A DNA stretch of 64,000 nt, taken from NCBI RefSeq assembly GCF_001884185.1, contig NZ_MAOE01000035.1, positions 310,001 through 374,000 of the forward strand. Direction: 5' to 3'. The notes under the pieces were generated by a model. It was not told the DNA's origin, did no database searches, and saw nothing but the letters and a program-made list of their open reading frames with translations. This document shows, piece after piece, positions 47,570 through 56,191 of the stretch. This DNA comes from Bacillus albus. GTDB taxonomy: Bacteria; Bacillota; Bacilli; Bacillales; Bacillaceae_G. Every line of letters starts with the position of its first letter. The stretch's first letter is position 1. The translations under genes and the position numbers were made by a program.

Positions 47570-49159
47570 CTAATTTACCTTTTGAATTCTTCCATCAATA
47601 ACGGGCTGAATTGGTTCTTTTAATTGTTTTACGTAATCGACTAGCGCTTCAAAGTCGTTTGGACCAGTTTCTGCATTTTTACCATTTTTAAATGATACGA
47701 ATCCATCACCGCCAGAAGCTAAGAAAGCATTTGCAACTACGCTATACGTTTTAGATGGAGATAATTCTTCTCCGTTTGTTAAACGTATATTTGTAACTTT
47801 TTCACCGTTTGGTTTATTGGCATCCCACGCATATTGAATACCTGAAATTTGAAGCATGCGCGTCGTACCTTTTTGCCATTGCTGATTTAAAATGTCGCGA
47901 ATATCTTGGCCTGTTAAATCTACTTTAATTAATTGGTTTCCAAAAGGTTGAATGCCGTATAATTCGCCCCATGTAATATCGCCAGCATCTAAGTCATTAC
48001 GAATACCACCAGGATTCATAAGTGCGATTTGCGCTTGCATCGTTTGACGCTGTGCATCAGCAATTACATTCCCAAGAGTAGATTCACCAGCATCATTTTG
48101 TTTACGGTCAATAGCTGCTGTAGATTTTCCTACTACTTCATTTACAAGTGGTGCGATTCTTTCTTTATATTGATCTATTTTTTGTTTTACTTGTTTATCA
48201 GGTTCTACACCTTCATGATATGTTGTAATGACTTCAGCCTTTTTCTTTACAATATCTTTTGTTTTACGATCAATTGTTACATCTACGTCTGAGAAAGCTG
48301 TTCCGTAAGAGTTCGCTTGGACGATTAGTTTATTATTTACAGTACCATTTACATACGTGTGACTATGTCCACCGAAAATAACATCAACTTCCGGATCTGT
48401 TTCGTTTGCAATTCGAGTAAGGTCGCCATTTGTCACGCCAGATTCATCAGTTGTTCCGCCGACATGGGCAAGGACGACGATGGATTTAACACCGAGACGC
48501 TTTAATTGTTGCGTTGATTTATTAATTGCTTCTACTTCATCAGTGATCTGTACATTTTTAAGCATAGTAGGCATCACGACATTTGGTGTATCAGTTGTAA
48601 CTACGCCAATGAATCCTACAGGAACACCATTTACCATTTTTACAGTAAATGGTGGTAAAAATAAGCGGCCAGTTGATTTGTTATAGAAGTTTGCAGCGAC
48701 ATAAGGGAAATTTGCGCCCTTGAAATTACCTGTTTTCTCATGATATCCACCGTAAATGAGACGTTTCATTTCATCGATACCTTCATCAAATTCGTGGTTT
48801 CCGATTGTACCAACATCAAATTTTAAGTCATTTAAAAATTCAATCGTTGGTTCGTCTTGTAATAACGCTGAAACTGGTGGACTAGCTCCGACAATATCGC
48901 CAGCATGTACGAGAAGTGTATTCGGGTTTTGCTGTTTACGTTCTTTTAAATAAGTAGCTAAGTAATCAGCGCCACCAGCTTCTTTGTTATTAATTTTTTT
49001 AACAGTATCTAGTTGTCCATGGAAATCATTAATACCAAGCATTTGTACGTTTATGTAGCGGTTTTGTTCAGCTGGAGTCTGGGATGGGGGAGCGGCAAAT
49101 ACGGTTGAAAAAGTAATGGTGCTTAAAACGGCAACAGCAGGAATGATTTTTTTCCACAT
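47570..49159 (-). CDS. Secreted 5'-nucleotidase / UDP-sugar hydrolase
   Basis: A 529-residue exported enzyme: signal peptide (cleavage near VFAAPPS, about residue 22), metallophosphatase domain (GINDFHGQLD, HAGDIVGASPP, TIGNHEFDEG, LAHVGGT, GGHSHTYV) and 5'-nucleotidase C-terminal domain (NPGGIRNDLDAGDITWGEL, FLASGGDGF). It hydrolyses extracellular nucleotides. Unlike the enzyme at 26130 it has no sortase signal or repeats and should be released. AAAGGAG precedes the ATG. Confidence 0.88.
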   Translation of the reverse strand: MWKKIIPAVAVLSTITFSTVFAAPPSQTPAEQNRYINVQMLGINDFHGQLDTVKKINNKEAGGADYLATYLKERKQQNPNTLLVHAGDIVGASPPVSALLQDEPTIEFLNDLKFDVGTIGNHEFDEGIDEMKRLIYGGYHEKTGNFKGANFPYVAANFYNKSTGRLFLPPFTVKMVNGVPVGFIGVVTTDTPNVVMPTMLKNVQITDEVEAINKSTQQLKRLGVKSIVVLAHVGGTTDESGVTNGDLTRIANETDPEVDVIFGGHSHTYVNGTVNNKLIVQANSYGTAFSDVDVTIDRKTKDIVKKKAEVITTYHEGVEPDKQVKQKIDQYKERIAPLVNEVVGKSTAAIDRKQNDAGESTLGNVIADAQRQTMQAQIALMNPGGIRNDLDAGDITWGELYGIQPFGNQLIKVDLTGQDIRDILNQQWQKGTTRMLQISGIQYAWDANKPNGEKVTNIRLTNGEELSPSKTYSVVANAFLASGGDGFVSFKNGKNAETGPNDFEALVDYVKQLKEPIQPVIDGRIQKVN

Positions 49160-49360
49160 AATTGATTTCTCCTTTTTTATAATCTGACATCATACGACAT
49201 AATTTTAATAGATTCATAGGATTATATCTATATAAAAATTTAGTTTTTTCGAAAAATTAACATATTTACAAAAGGTGAATAATAGAGTAAAGAACCTTTT
49301 TTTATTGTCGAGTTCATTGTGTATCTACTATAATGGAGAAAAAAGTAAAAGGTGAGTAGT

Positions 49361-49624
49361 ATGAAGAAAAAGAAACAAAGACAAATGCAAAGACAATCGC
49401 AAGTGAATAAACAAGAGAAAGAGTCGCTTACACTAGGTGATCAATTAAATGATTCACTCATGCAGCAATTAAAGAATAAGAAGAAAGAATTGCAAGTGAG
49501 AGAAGAAGAAAAAGAGGCAGCTGAACTGGAAAGAAAGCGCAGAGAACAAAAAGAACGTGAAAAGAATAAATCATTTGAAGAACTGTTAAGTGAAAGTAGC
49601 CTTACTTGGAAAGACTTTAAATAA
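49361..49624 (+). CDS. yqkE: YqkE-like protein (DUF3886)
   Basis: An 87-residue, extremely charged helical protein (KKKKQRQMQRQSQVNKQEK, EEEKEAAELERKRREQKERE) ending in the conserved-looking SFEELLSESSLTWKDFK. This is the form of B. subtilis YqkE/DUF3886, function unknown. The ATG at 49361 follows AAAGGTGAG; a GTG at 49352 lies in that site. Confidence 0.75.
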   Translation: MKKKKQRQMQRQSQVNKQEKESLTLGDQLNDSLMQQLKNKKKELQVREEEKEAAELERKRREQKEREKNKSFEELLSESSLTWKDFK

Positions 49625-49628
49625 TACA

Positions 49629-49663
49629 AAAAATGATCAGTGAATAGCACTGATCATTTTTTT
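49629..49663. terminator. Terminator after yqkE
   Basis: AAAAATGATCAGTG pairs with CACTGATCATTTTT. Confidence 0.87.
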
Positions 49664-49692
49664 GACGAGCTTGTAAGGAAAGGGGAGTTTAC

Positions 49693-50217
49693 ATGAGAAA
49701 AATTGTAGTTGTTCCGCATGAAAATCATTGGAACGAAAAATTTCAAATGGAGGCCGAGAGATTAAGAGCGGCGATGCCAGAAAATGTGAAAGTCCATCAT
49801 ATTGGAAGTACGTCAGTGCCAGGACTGGCAGCGAAACCAATTATAGATATGATTATGGAAGTAGAGAGTATCGATAGAGTAGATAGCTGGAATGAACGTT
49901 TTATAGAGCTTGGCTATATCGCAAAAGGGGAAAACGGTATTTCAAGACGTCGTTATTTTATTCATGGAACTGAGGAAAAACGCTCGTATCACTTACACGT
50001 TTTTGAAAGAGGAAATCCTGAAATAGTAAGGCATTTAGCATTTCGTGATTATATGATGGCTCATTGTGAAGAAGCTGAGGCATATGTAACCTTAAAGAAA
50101 GAATTAGCTGAAAAATATACATATGATGGTACGTTATATTCGGAAGGAAAAACTGAGTTTGTACGTAATGTTGATGAAAAAGCGAAAGAATGGAGAGAAG
50201 GAAATGCGAATAATTGA
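49693..50217 (+). CDS. GrpB family protein (UPF0157)
   Basis: A 174-residue protein of the GrpB group in the nucleotidyltransferase-fold superfamily: HHIGSTSVPGLAAKPIIDMIM carries the GS and acidic motif, followed by SYHLHVFERGNPEIVRHLAFRDYM. Biochemical role unknown, possibly nucleotide binding linked to CoaE-like functions. AAAGGGGAG precedes the ATG. Confidence 0.83.
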   Translation: MRKIVVVPHENHWNEKFQMEAERLRAAMPENVKVHHIGSTSVPGLAAKPIIDMIMEVESIDRVDSWNERFIELGYIAKGENGISRRRYFIHGTEEKRSYHLHVFERGNPEIVRHLAFRDYMMAHCEEAEAYVTLKKELAEKYTYDGTLYSEGKTEFVRNVDEKAKEWREGNANN

Positions 50218-50338
50218 GTTCACGTTTTAGTGTATAAAATTATTATGTAAACTGTACATATGTTTTGACTTTTTCGTTGAATCTTGTTCAAATAAAGTGG
50301 TGGCTTATAAAAAATGTAAGAATGAAAGGGAGACGACT

Positions 50339-51166
50339 GTGCACATTCCAACAACTACACTTCATAATGGCGTAAAAATGCCGATGATCGGTCTAGGCGT
50401 TTATAAAGCGAAAGAAGGCGACGAAGTAAAACAAGCAGTAAAAACAGCGTTAGAAGTTGGATACCGTTCGATTGATACAGCAACTGTATATGAAAATGAA
50501 AGCGGTGTCGGAGAGGCGGTTCGTGAATCAGGGATTCCAAGAAAAGACATATTTATTACAACGAAAGTTTGGAACGACGATCAAGGATACGAGGAAACAC
50601 TTGCTGCGTTTGAAAAAAGCTTAAAGAAATTACAAATGGACTATGTAGATTTATATTTAATACATTGGCCAATAAGAGGGAAGTATGTCGATACGTACCG
50701 AGCGTTAGAAAAACTGTATGAAGAAGGTAAAGTGCGTGCAATTGGTGTTTCTAATTTTCATAAACATCACTTAGAACTGTTATTACCAAATTGTAAGGTG
50801 AAGCCGATGGTAAACCAAGTGGAACTTCATCCGATGTTAGCGCAATTTGAATTGCGTGATTTCTGCCAAGGTGAGCAAATTCAAATGGAGGCATGGAGCC
50901 CATTAATGAGAGGCGGAGAAGTATTCGAGCACCCGATTATTCAGGCCATTGCTACTAAATATGATAAAACACCTGCGCAAGTTATATTAAGATGGGATAT
51001 TCAAAGCGGGGTAGTAACGATTCCTAAATCTGTTACACCATCTCGTATTAAGGAGAATTTTACTATCTTTGATTTTTCACTAACGGAAGAAGAGATGACT
51101 CAAATTAATACGTTAAATCGTAATTTACATGTAGGAACGAATCCTGATAAATATGATACGCTATAA
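50339..51166 (+). CDS. Aldo/keto reductase (AKR5/YvgN type)
   Basis: A 275-residue NADPH-dependent TIM-barrel reductase acting on small aldehydes such as methylglyoxal. Catalytic tetrad: Asp in [11 protein letters not shown] (with the Tyr), Lys in TTKVWN and His in LIHWPIRG. The cofactor loop [15 protein letters not shown] is typical. The GTG at 50339 fits a GAAAGGG site and the conserved protein start ([13 protein letters not shown]); the longer form from 50297 is less likely. Confidence 0.85.
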   Translation: MHIPTTTLHNGVKMPMIGLGVYKAKEGDEVKQAVKTALEVGYRSIDTATVYENESGVGEAVRESGIPRKDIFITTKVWNDDQGYEETLAAFEKSLKKLQMDYVDLYLIHWPIRGKYVDTYRALEKLYEEGKVRAIGVSNFHKHHLELLLPNCKVKPMVNQVELHPMLAQFELRDFCQGEQIQMEAWSPLMRGGEVFEHPIIQAIATKYDKTPAQVILRWDIQSGVVTIPKSVTPSRIKENFTIFDFSLTEEEMTQINTLNRNLHVGTNPDKYDTL

Positions 51167-51198
51167 AAAGACGCTACCAGTATGGTAGCGTCTTTTTA
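51164..51198. terminator. Bidirectional terminator between two aldo/keto reductase genes
   Basis: AAAAAGACGCTACCA pairs with TGGTAGCGTCTTTTT. Confidence 0.9.
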
Positions 51199-52110
51199 AC
51201 GATGTAAAGCGTAGGTATCACATTTAGCAATTTGCTGAAGAAGTATATATTCTGCTGCTGTTAGATCTACTTGTGTACTAGCCTGTACATTTTCTTGCAA
51301 TTGCTCAATAGAGCTTGCACCAGGTATAACAGCTGCAACAGTTTCGCTATGTAAGCAATATTGAATAGCTGTTCCAGTTAAGGAGTTTTCTTTTGTTATT
51401 TCTTTTACACCCGAGAGTGTCGCATATAATTCATCGTAAGAATAAGAAAGGTAATCCTTTTCTTTTACCCTTTCTATCTTTCTTGCATTATTGTCAGTTA
51501 AAATTCCTTTTGCAAGTGGTCCACGAGCAATGACGCTAATTTGATGTTCGTTTAGAAGTGGGAACCATTCTTCGGGGCGACGATTTAAAAGGCTATATTC
51601 CATAAGTACACTAACGATATTTGAACGTTTTGCATACTCACGGATGACATTTGGACGTATAGAAGAAATACCGTAATGACGAATGATACCTTCTTTTTTT
51701 AATTCTTCAAAGGCTTCAATTGTTTCATCTATAGGATCTTCAATCGTCCCGCCATGAAGTTGATATAAATCAATATAATCGGTTTGAAGTCTACGTAAAC
51801 TTTCTTTCACTTCAGCTTTTATGTAATTTTTAGAAGGATCCCAAGACCAGCCGTTTTTTTCTTCTGTCCATCGATTTCCAACCTTCGTTGTAAGAACAAT
51901 TTGATCTCGTTTCCCTTTTAATGCTTTTCCAACAAATTCTTCGTTTAATCCATAATCATATAAATCCGCTGTATCAAAAAAATTGATTCCTAAATCGATT
52001 GCTTCATCGATAATACGCATAGCTTCTGCTTCAGATGTACCGAGAGACATACAGCCAAGTCCCATTTCTGTTACAAATAAATCTGAGTTTCCTAATTGAC
52101 GTTTTTTCAT
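51196..52110 (-). CDS. yqkF: Aldo/keto reductase (YqkF)
   Basis: A 304-residue NADP-dependent aldo/keto reductase. Tetrad: Asp in FFDTADLYDYG (with Tyr), Lys in TTKVGNRW, His in LYQLHGGT. The C-terminal AVIPGASSIEQLQEN is the cofactor clamp. It precedes mciZ and nudF, the order yqkF-mciZ-nudF of B. subtilis. AAGGAGG precedes the ATG. Confidence 0.86.
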   Translation of the reverse strand: MKKRQLGNSDLFVTEMGLGCMSLGTSEAEAMRIIDEAIDLGINFFDTADLYDYGLNEEFVGKALKGKRDQIVLTTKVGNRWTEEKNGWSWDPSKNYIKAEVKESLRRLQTDYIDLYQLHGGTIEDPIDETIEAFEELKKEGIIRHYGISSIRPNVIREYAKRSNIVSVLMEYSLLNRRPEEWFPLLNEHQISVIARGPLAKGILTDNNARKIERVKEKDYLSYSYDELYATLSGVKEITKENSLTGTAIQYCLHSETVAAVIPGASSIEQLQENVQASTQVDLTAAEYILLQQIAKCDTYALHR

Positions 52111-52163
52111 AAGTCAACCTCCTTACTCTTATTGTACGAAAGGGAAAAGAGGTTGACAAACTT

Positions 52164-52292
52164 TTACTTTTTACTAGCTGTAATCCACTCTTGTACAGTT
52201 GTATACTCTTTGCCATATTGTTTTAGCTTATGGCGAATTTGCCATGCTTTTCCGACTAAAGTGACGCGATTTGGTAAAATATAAACTTTCAT
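52164..52292 (-). CDS. mciZ: MciZ, FtsZ-inhibiting sporulation peptide
   Basis: A 42-residue peptide found by reading the yqkF-nudF gap: it begins MKVYILPNRVTLVGKAWQI and ends VQEWITASKK. It matches, residue by residue over most of its length, my recollection of B. subtilis MciZ (MKVHRMP, VLVGKAWEIR, LKEYGRTF, VKDWIS), a 40-residue peptide that binds FtsZ and blocks filament growth in the mother cell during sporulation. AAAGGAGCG precedes the ATG. The genomic place is also the same. Confidence 0.88.
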   Translation of the reverse strand: MKVYILPNRVTLVGKAWQIRHKLKQYGKEYTTVQEWITASKK

Positions 52293-52366
52293 TTCTATCA
52301 CGCTCCTTTCAATGTGGTAAAATGTATGAGGAAAGAATAGGAAATAGAACAGGGAGATGAAGTAGT

Positions 52367-52906
52367 ATGAGTAATCTTGCAGAGAGAACAGTAAAAACTG
52401 AACCGATTTTTGATGGTAGAGTTATAAAAGTTCGTGTTGATGATGTAGTATTACCAAATGGAGCAATGAGTAAACGTGAAATTGTAAATCACCCTGGTGC
52501 AGTTGCTATTATTGCTATTACTGATGAGGGGAAAATCGTGCTTGTTGAGCAGTATCGTAAAGCGCTTGAAAAGGCGATCATAGAAATTCCGGCCGGCAAG
52601 TTAGAACCTGGTGAAAAACCTGAGGTGACAGCAGTTCGTGAATTAGAAGAGGAAACGGGATATGTATGTGAAAATATGGAGCTTATTACTTCTTTCTATA
52701 CATCTCCAGGATTTGCAGATGAAATTTTATATGTATATAAAGCGACAGGTTTGACGAAGAAAGAAAATAAAGCTGCGTTAGATGAAGATGAGTTTGTGGA
52801 ATTGATGGAAGTATCGTTAGAAGAAGCGATTACTCTTATGAAAGATCTTCGTATTCATGATGCGAAGACGATGTTTGCAGTACAATATTTACAACTACAA
52901 AAATAA
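52367..52906 (+). CDS. nudF: ADP-ribose pyrophosphatase (NudF)
   Basis: A 179-residue NUDIX hydrolase cleaving ADP-ribose to AMP and ribose-5-phosphate. The Nudix box reads GKLEPGEKPEVTAVRELEEE then TGY, preceded by EIPA, and the typical YTSPGFADEILYVY follows. GGGAGATGAAG precedes the ATG. Divergent from mciZ. Confidence 0.92.
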   Translation: MSNLAERTVKTEPIFDGRVIKVRVDDVVLPNGAMSKREIVNHPGAVAIIAITDEGKIVLVEQYRKALEKAIIEIPAGKLEPGEKPEVTAVRELEEETGYVCENMELITSFYTSPGFADEILYVYKATGLTKKENKAALDEDEFVELMEVSLEEAITLMKDLRIHDAKTMFAVQYLQLQK

Positions 52907-52934
52907 ACACTCGCCAAAGGCGAGTGTTTTTTAA
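52905..52934. terminator. Bidirectional terminator between nudF and an acetyltransferase gene
   Basis: AACACTCGCC and GGCGAGTGTT form the stem, with T-runs. Confidence 0.88.
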
Positions 52935-53482
52935 TTGATTTTTGCGTATACGCGTGCATCACGTAAGCTACCATCTGGTGCTATGAAATCATTTTCCATT
53001 GTACCTTCTAGAATGAATTCTAAACGTTCTGCTAGGTTACATGCATTTGTATTTGTTGCATCAACACGAATTTCAACTCTTCTAGCACTTAGCTTATCAA
53101 AGGCAAATTGAATAGCACCTTTAATCGCTTCAGTCATATAGCCTTGTTTCGTATAAGCGCTATGCAGCCAGAAGTGAAGCGAAAACTTTGGAATATCCCA
53201 GTTTTCAGGTTTGAGCGTTATAGCTCCGATGAATGTACCCGATACTTTATCGTATAAGTGAAAATCAAGTGTTTCACGAAGTAAAAACTGTCCGTGAGCG
53301 TTACGAACGATTTCTTCAGCACTTTCTTCTGTTTCAGCGTTAATTGGCATCCACGGTACTAAGTCTTCTAGAGAAGCTTGGATTGCCTCATACACTTCTG
53401 CACCATCACCTGGAAATGGCTTACGAACTTGTAAGCGTTCAGTTTGAAATAATGTTGGAAAATCTAATAATAATGGTTTCAA
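52931..53482 (-). CDS. GNAT-family N-acetyltransferase (RimJ/RimL type)
   Basis: A 183-residue acetyltransferase: TERLQVRKPFPGDGAEVYEAIQ at the start, central FIGAITLKPENWD, acetyl-CoA region KQGYMTEAIKGAIQFAFDKL and DATNTNACNLAERLEFILEGT. The target is unknown. GAGGGA precedes the ATG on the minus strand. Confidence 0.83.
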   Translation of the reverse strand: MKPLLLDFPTLFQTERLQVRKPFPGDGAEVYEAIQASLEDLVPWMPINAETEESAEEIVRNAHGQFLLRETLDFHLYDKVSGTFIGAITLKPENWDIPKFSLHFWLHSAYTKQGYMTEAIKGAIQFAFDKLSARRVEIRVDATNTNACNLAERLEFILEGTMENDFIAPDGSLRDARVYAKIN

Positions 53483-53606
53483 GAGAAATCCCTCCTATTC
53501 TCTACTTTTAGTTTAGCAAAGTAGAGCGGAATTTCAATGTTAATTCGTCATACTTTTGTCTTTCTTTCATACATTTTTAGTAAGAGTGTGAACGGAGGGA
53601 AGGAAA

Positions 53607-54254
53607 ATGTGGAGAAAAACTTGGCAAGACCGTGTAATGTCTCACATACAGGAAAACTCTTCATTATATATATTTAATGCTGTTTTATTATTGATGGGAG
53701 TCATATTTGGGGCCATACTGGTAAATAGTCTACAATTAAATCAAAAACAAGATTTATCATTTTATTTACAACGCTTTTTTGGACAAGTTTCTAAAGGAGA
53801 ATTTGCTATTGCAAGCGAAATGTTTCGAGAAAGTTACTTTTCGCAATTAAAATACATTGGATTTATTTGGATTTTGGGGATTTCAATTATTGGATTACCA
53901 CTTATTTTTATTTTATTGTTTGTAAAAGGAGTAGTCGTTGGATTTACAGTTGGTTTTTTAGTAAGTCAGCATGGATGGAATGGATTATTATTAGCATTTG
54001 TTTCTGTATTGCCGCAAAATCTCATTATTATTCCAGTATTTCTCGTTATGACAACAATTGCAGCAAGCTTTTCTTTACGTATGATCAGGCACCAATTTAT
54101 ACGGAAAATAACCGAGCCGCTATTACCATTATTAATTCGTTATACATGCTTCTTTCTTATCATTGGAGCGGTGCTAGCTCTTGCTTCTAGTGTAGAAGCT
54201 TATGCATCACCAGTTTTAATGAAAGAAGTCGTTGAGGCTATTAATAAACAATAA
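53607..54254 (+). CDS. spoIIM: Stage II sporulation protein M
   Basis: A 215-residue membrane protein with about five helices (YIFNAVLLLMGVIFGAILVNSL, YIGFIWILGISIIGLPLIFILLFV, VVGFTVGFLVSQHGWNGLLLAFV, LIIIPVFLVMTTIAASFSLRM, CFFLIIGAVLALASS). SpoIIM joins SpoIID and SpoIIP in the engulfment machinery, expressed in the mother cell. GGAGGGAAGG precedes the ATG. It lies upstream of fur as in B. subtilis. Confidence 0.9.
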   Translation: MWRKTWQDRVMSHIQENSSLYIFNAVLLLMGVIFGAILVNSLQLNQKQDLSFYLQRFFGQVSKGEFAIASEMFRESYFSQLKYIGFIWILGISIIGLPLIFILLFVKGVVVGFTVGFLVSQHGWNGLLLAFVSVLPQNLIIIPVFLVMTTIAASFSLRMIRHQFIRKITEPLLPLLIRYTCFFLIIGAVLALASSVEAYASPVLMKEVVEAINKQ

Positions 54255-54262
54255 ATACTTTA

Positions 54263-54327
54263 TGAGAATAATTATCAATTTGTTTTTATTGTTTTTCTTT
54301 TGACAGAAGCCCTTCTTCTGATATAAT
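54263..54327 (+). promoter_or_regulatory. fur promoter with upstream Fur/PerR-like box
   Basis: TTGACA (54300-54305) and TATAAT (54322-54327) with 16-bp spacing drive fur. Upstream, TGAGAATAATTATCA (54263-54277) matches the 7-1-7 Fur box TGATAATNATTATCA at 14 of 15 positions. It lies upstream of the -35, so its effect (activation, repression or control by PerR) is not clear. Confidence 0.72.
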
Positions 54328-54360
54328 GGTGTAAGAGTGGCGAGGAGGGAGTAGTACCGA

Positions 54361-54816
54361 ATGGAAGAAAGAATTGAACGAATTAAGAAGCAATTACATG
54401 CAGCGAGCTACAAGTTAACACCGCAACGTGAAGCAACAGTTCGTGTGCTGCTAGAAAATGAAGAAGATCATTTAAGCGCAGAAGATGTTTACCTCCTTGT
54501 AAAAGAAAAGTCGCCAGAGATCGGATTAGCAACCGTCTATCGAACTTTAGAACTATTATCTGAGTTAAAAGTTGTCGATAAGATTAACTTCGGAGACGGT
54601 GTTTCACGCTATGACTTACGCCAAGAAGGTGCGCAGCGTTTCCACCATCATTTGATTTGTACACAATGTGGTGCTGTACAAGAAATACAAGAAGATTTAC
54701 TTGGTGAAGTGGAAAGGAAAGTAGAACATGACTGGAGCTTTAAGGTGAAGGATCATCGTTTAACATTCCATGGGATTTGTAAAAATTGTCAAGAAAATGA
54801 AACGGATGAAAAATAA
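54361..54816 (+). CDS. fur: Ferric uptake regulator Fur
   Basis: A 151-residue iron-responsive repressor. N-terminal winged helix (YKLTPQREATVRVLLEN, GLATVYRTLELL), hinge, then a dimerisation domain with metal ligands (HHHLICTQCG, and the second CXXC in CKNC). Both CXXC pairs of the structural zinc are present. Among Bacillus Fur-family members (Fur, Zur, PerR) the position between spoIIM and yqzK-xerD identifies Fur. Confidence 0.92.
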   Translation: MEERIERIKKQLHAASYKLTPQREATVRVLLENEEDHLSAEDVYLLVKEKSPEIGLATVYRTLELLSELKVVDKINFGDGVSRYDLRQEGAQRFHHHLICTQCGAVQEIQEDLLGEVERKVEHDWSFKVKDHRLTFHGICKNCQENETDEK

Positions 54817-54850
54817 CCTTTTCCTATTTAACTAGGAAGAGGTTTTTTAT
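54815..54850 (+). terminator. Terminator after fur
   Basis: AACCTTTTCCTA with TAGGAAGAGGTT, then TTTTTT. Confidence 0.82.
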
Positions 54851-54919
54851 TTGAATAAGGTATAAATTGGTGAAAGCTTGGCATATGTTGTAATAACTTA
54901 TATTTTGGAGGAATTTACA

Positions 54920-55150
54920 ATGCGCCGAGCTTTAAAATTAACTTTTGATGGGATAAAAGTATTTTTATTATTTACAAGTTGTACGATTTTGTTTTATTTC
55001 GCTATACTATGGATAAATGAAGAATATGAAAGCTATCATCGTTATGAAAAGCCAAAAGAAGAGACTGTAGAAAAAGTATCAGGGAATGAAGAGCCGGCAA
55101 AGGATGCTTTCGTAAATAGAATGATGTTTTTCTATGAAAATGGGGAGTAG
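54920..55150 (+). CDS. yqzK: YqzK-like small membrane protein (DUF4227)
   Basis: A 76-residue protein with one N-terminal membrane helix (VFLLFTSCTILFYFAILWI) and a charged tail. Position between fur and xerD and the RRALKLTFDGIKVF start fit B. subtilis YqzK; function unknown. The ATG at 54920 follows GGAGG; longer frames upstream run through the promoter. Confidence 0.8.
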   Translation: MRRALKLTFDGIKVFLLFTSCTILFYFAILWINEEYESYHRYEKPKEETVEKVSGNEEPAKDAFVNRMMFFYENGE

Positions 55151-55156
55151 TGTAGA

Positions 55157-56047
55157 TTGGAAGATCAATTAAAAGATTTTATTCATTATATGGTTGTCGA
55201 AAAAGGGCTAGCGAAAAATACAGTAGTATCATATGAACGTGATTTGAAAAGTTATGTAAAGTATTTGCAAAATGTAGAACAAGCGAAAAGCTTTCATGAA
55301 GTGACACGCTTACACATTGTTAATTTTCTGCAGCACTTAAAAGAAAACGGAAAATCTTCGAAAACATTAGCACGTCATATTGCATCGATTCGTTCGTTCC
55401 ATCAATTTTTACTTCGTGAACGAGCGGTAGAGCACGATCCATCCGTACATATTGAGACGCCTCAAGGGGAACGGAAATTACCGAAAGTATTATCAGTTGA
55501 TGAAGTAGAAGCGTTACTTCAGACACCAAAAATGACGAGTGCTTTTGGGGTTCGTGATAAAGCGATGTTAGAGTTACTGTATGCAACAGGGCTTCGTGTT
55601 TCGGAATTAATTGCCTTAAATTTAGAAGATGTACATTTAACAATGGGATTCGTTCGTTGCATAGGGAAAGGGAATAAAGAAAGAATTATTCCACTAGGAA
55701 GTTTAGCGACGGAAGCGATTCAAAAGTATATTGAAAAGGCAAGAAGAGAACTGATGGGTAAAAAAGTAGTAGATGCACTCTTTTTAAACCATCATGGGAA
55801 TCGATTATCAAGACAAGGTTTTTGGAAAATTTTAAAACGATTAGCGAAAGAAGCAAATATTGAAAAAGAGCTTACACCTCATACGTTGCGCCATTCTTTC
55901 GCTACGCATTTATTAGAAAATGGAGCAGACTTGCGCGCTGTGCAAGAAATGCTTGGACATGCAGATATTTCAACGACACAAATTTATACGCATGTTTCAA
56001 AAACTAGATTAAAAGATGTATATAAACAGTTTCATCCGAGAGCATAG
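55157..56047 (+). CDS. xerD: Site-specific tyrosine recombinase XerD
   Basis: A 296-residue recombinase that resolves chromosome dimers at dif with its partner CodV/XerC. N-terminal SAM-like DNA-binding core, then the catalytic domain with Arg in [12 protein letters not shown], Lys in [25 protein letters not shown] (His and Arg), GHADIS and the nucleophile Tyr in [11 protein letters not shown] start at 55157, six bases after the yqzK stop. Confidence 0.93.
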   Translation: MEDQLKDFIHYMVVEKGLAKNTVVSYERDLKSYVKYLQNVEQAKSFHEVTRLHIVNFLQHLKENGKSSKTLARHIASIRSFHQFLLRERAVEHDPSVHIETPQGERKLPKVLSVDEVEALLQTPKMTSAFGVRDKAMLELLYATGLRVSELIALNLEDVHLTMGFVRCIGKGNKERIIPLGSLATEAIQKYIEKARRELMGKKVVDALFLNHHGNRLSRQGFWKILKRLAKEANIEKELTPHTLRHSFATHLLENGADLRAVQEMLGHADISTTQIYTHVSKTRLKDVYKQFHPRA

Positions 56048-56067
56048 ATACTATGCTCTTTTTTTCA
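56041..56067 (+). terminator. Terminator after xerD
   Basis: AGAGCATAG-like stem (AGCATAG with CTATGCT) and a T-run. Confidence 0.75.
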
Positions 56068-56191
56068 TAGATTCAAAAGGTGATGGTATTTCACAGAAAC
56101 TTCACAAACATTTCGTACATTGTTTTCAGCAGAAGACTAGAATATTACAATGTATTTCCTCTATACTAAATAAGGTATGAAGGAGGAAATG

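Noticed and set aside
53867-54190. 107-codon alternative frame within spoIIM
   Set aside because: Same-strand out-of-frame shadow; spoIIM has a good start and family features.
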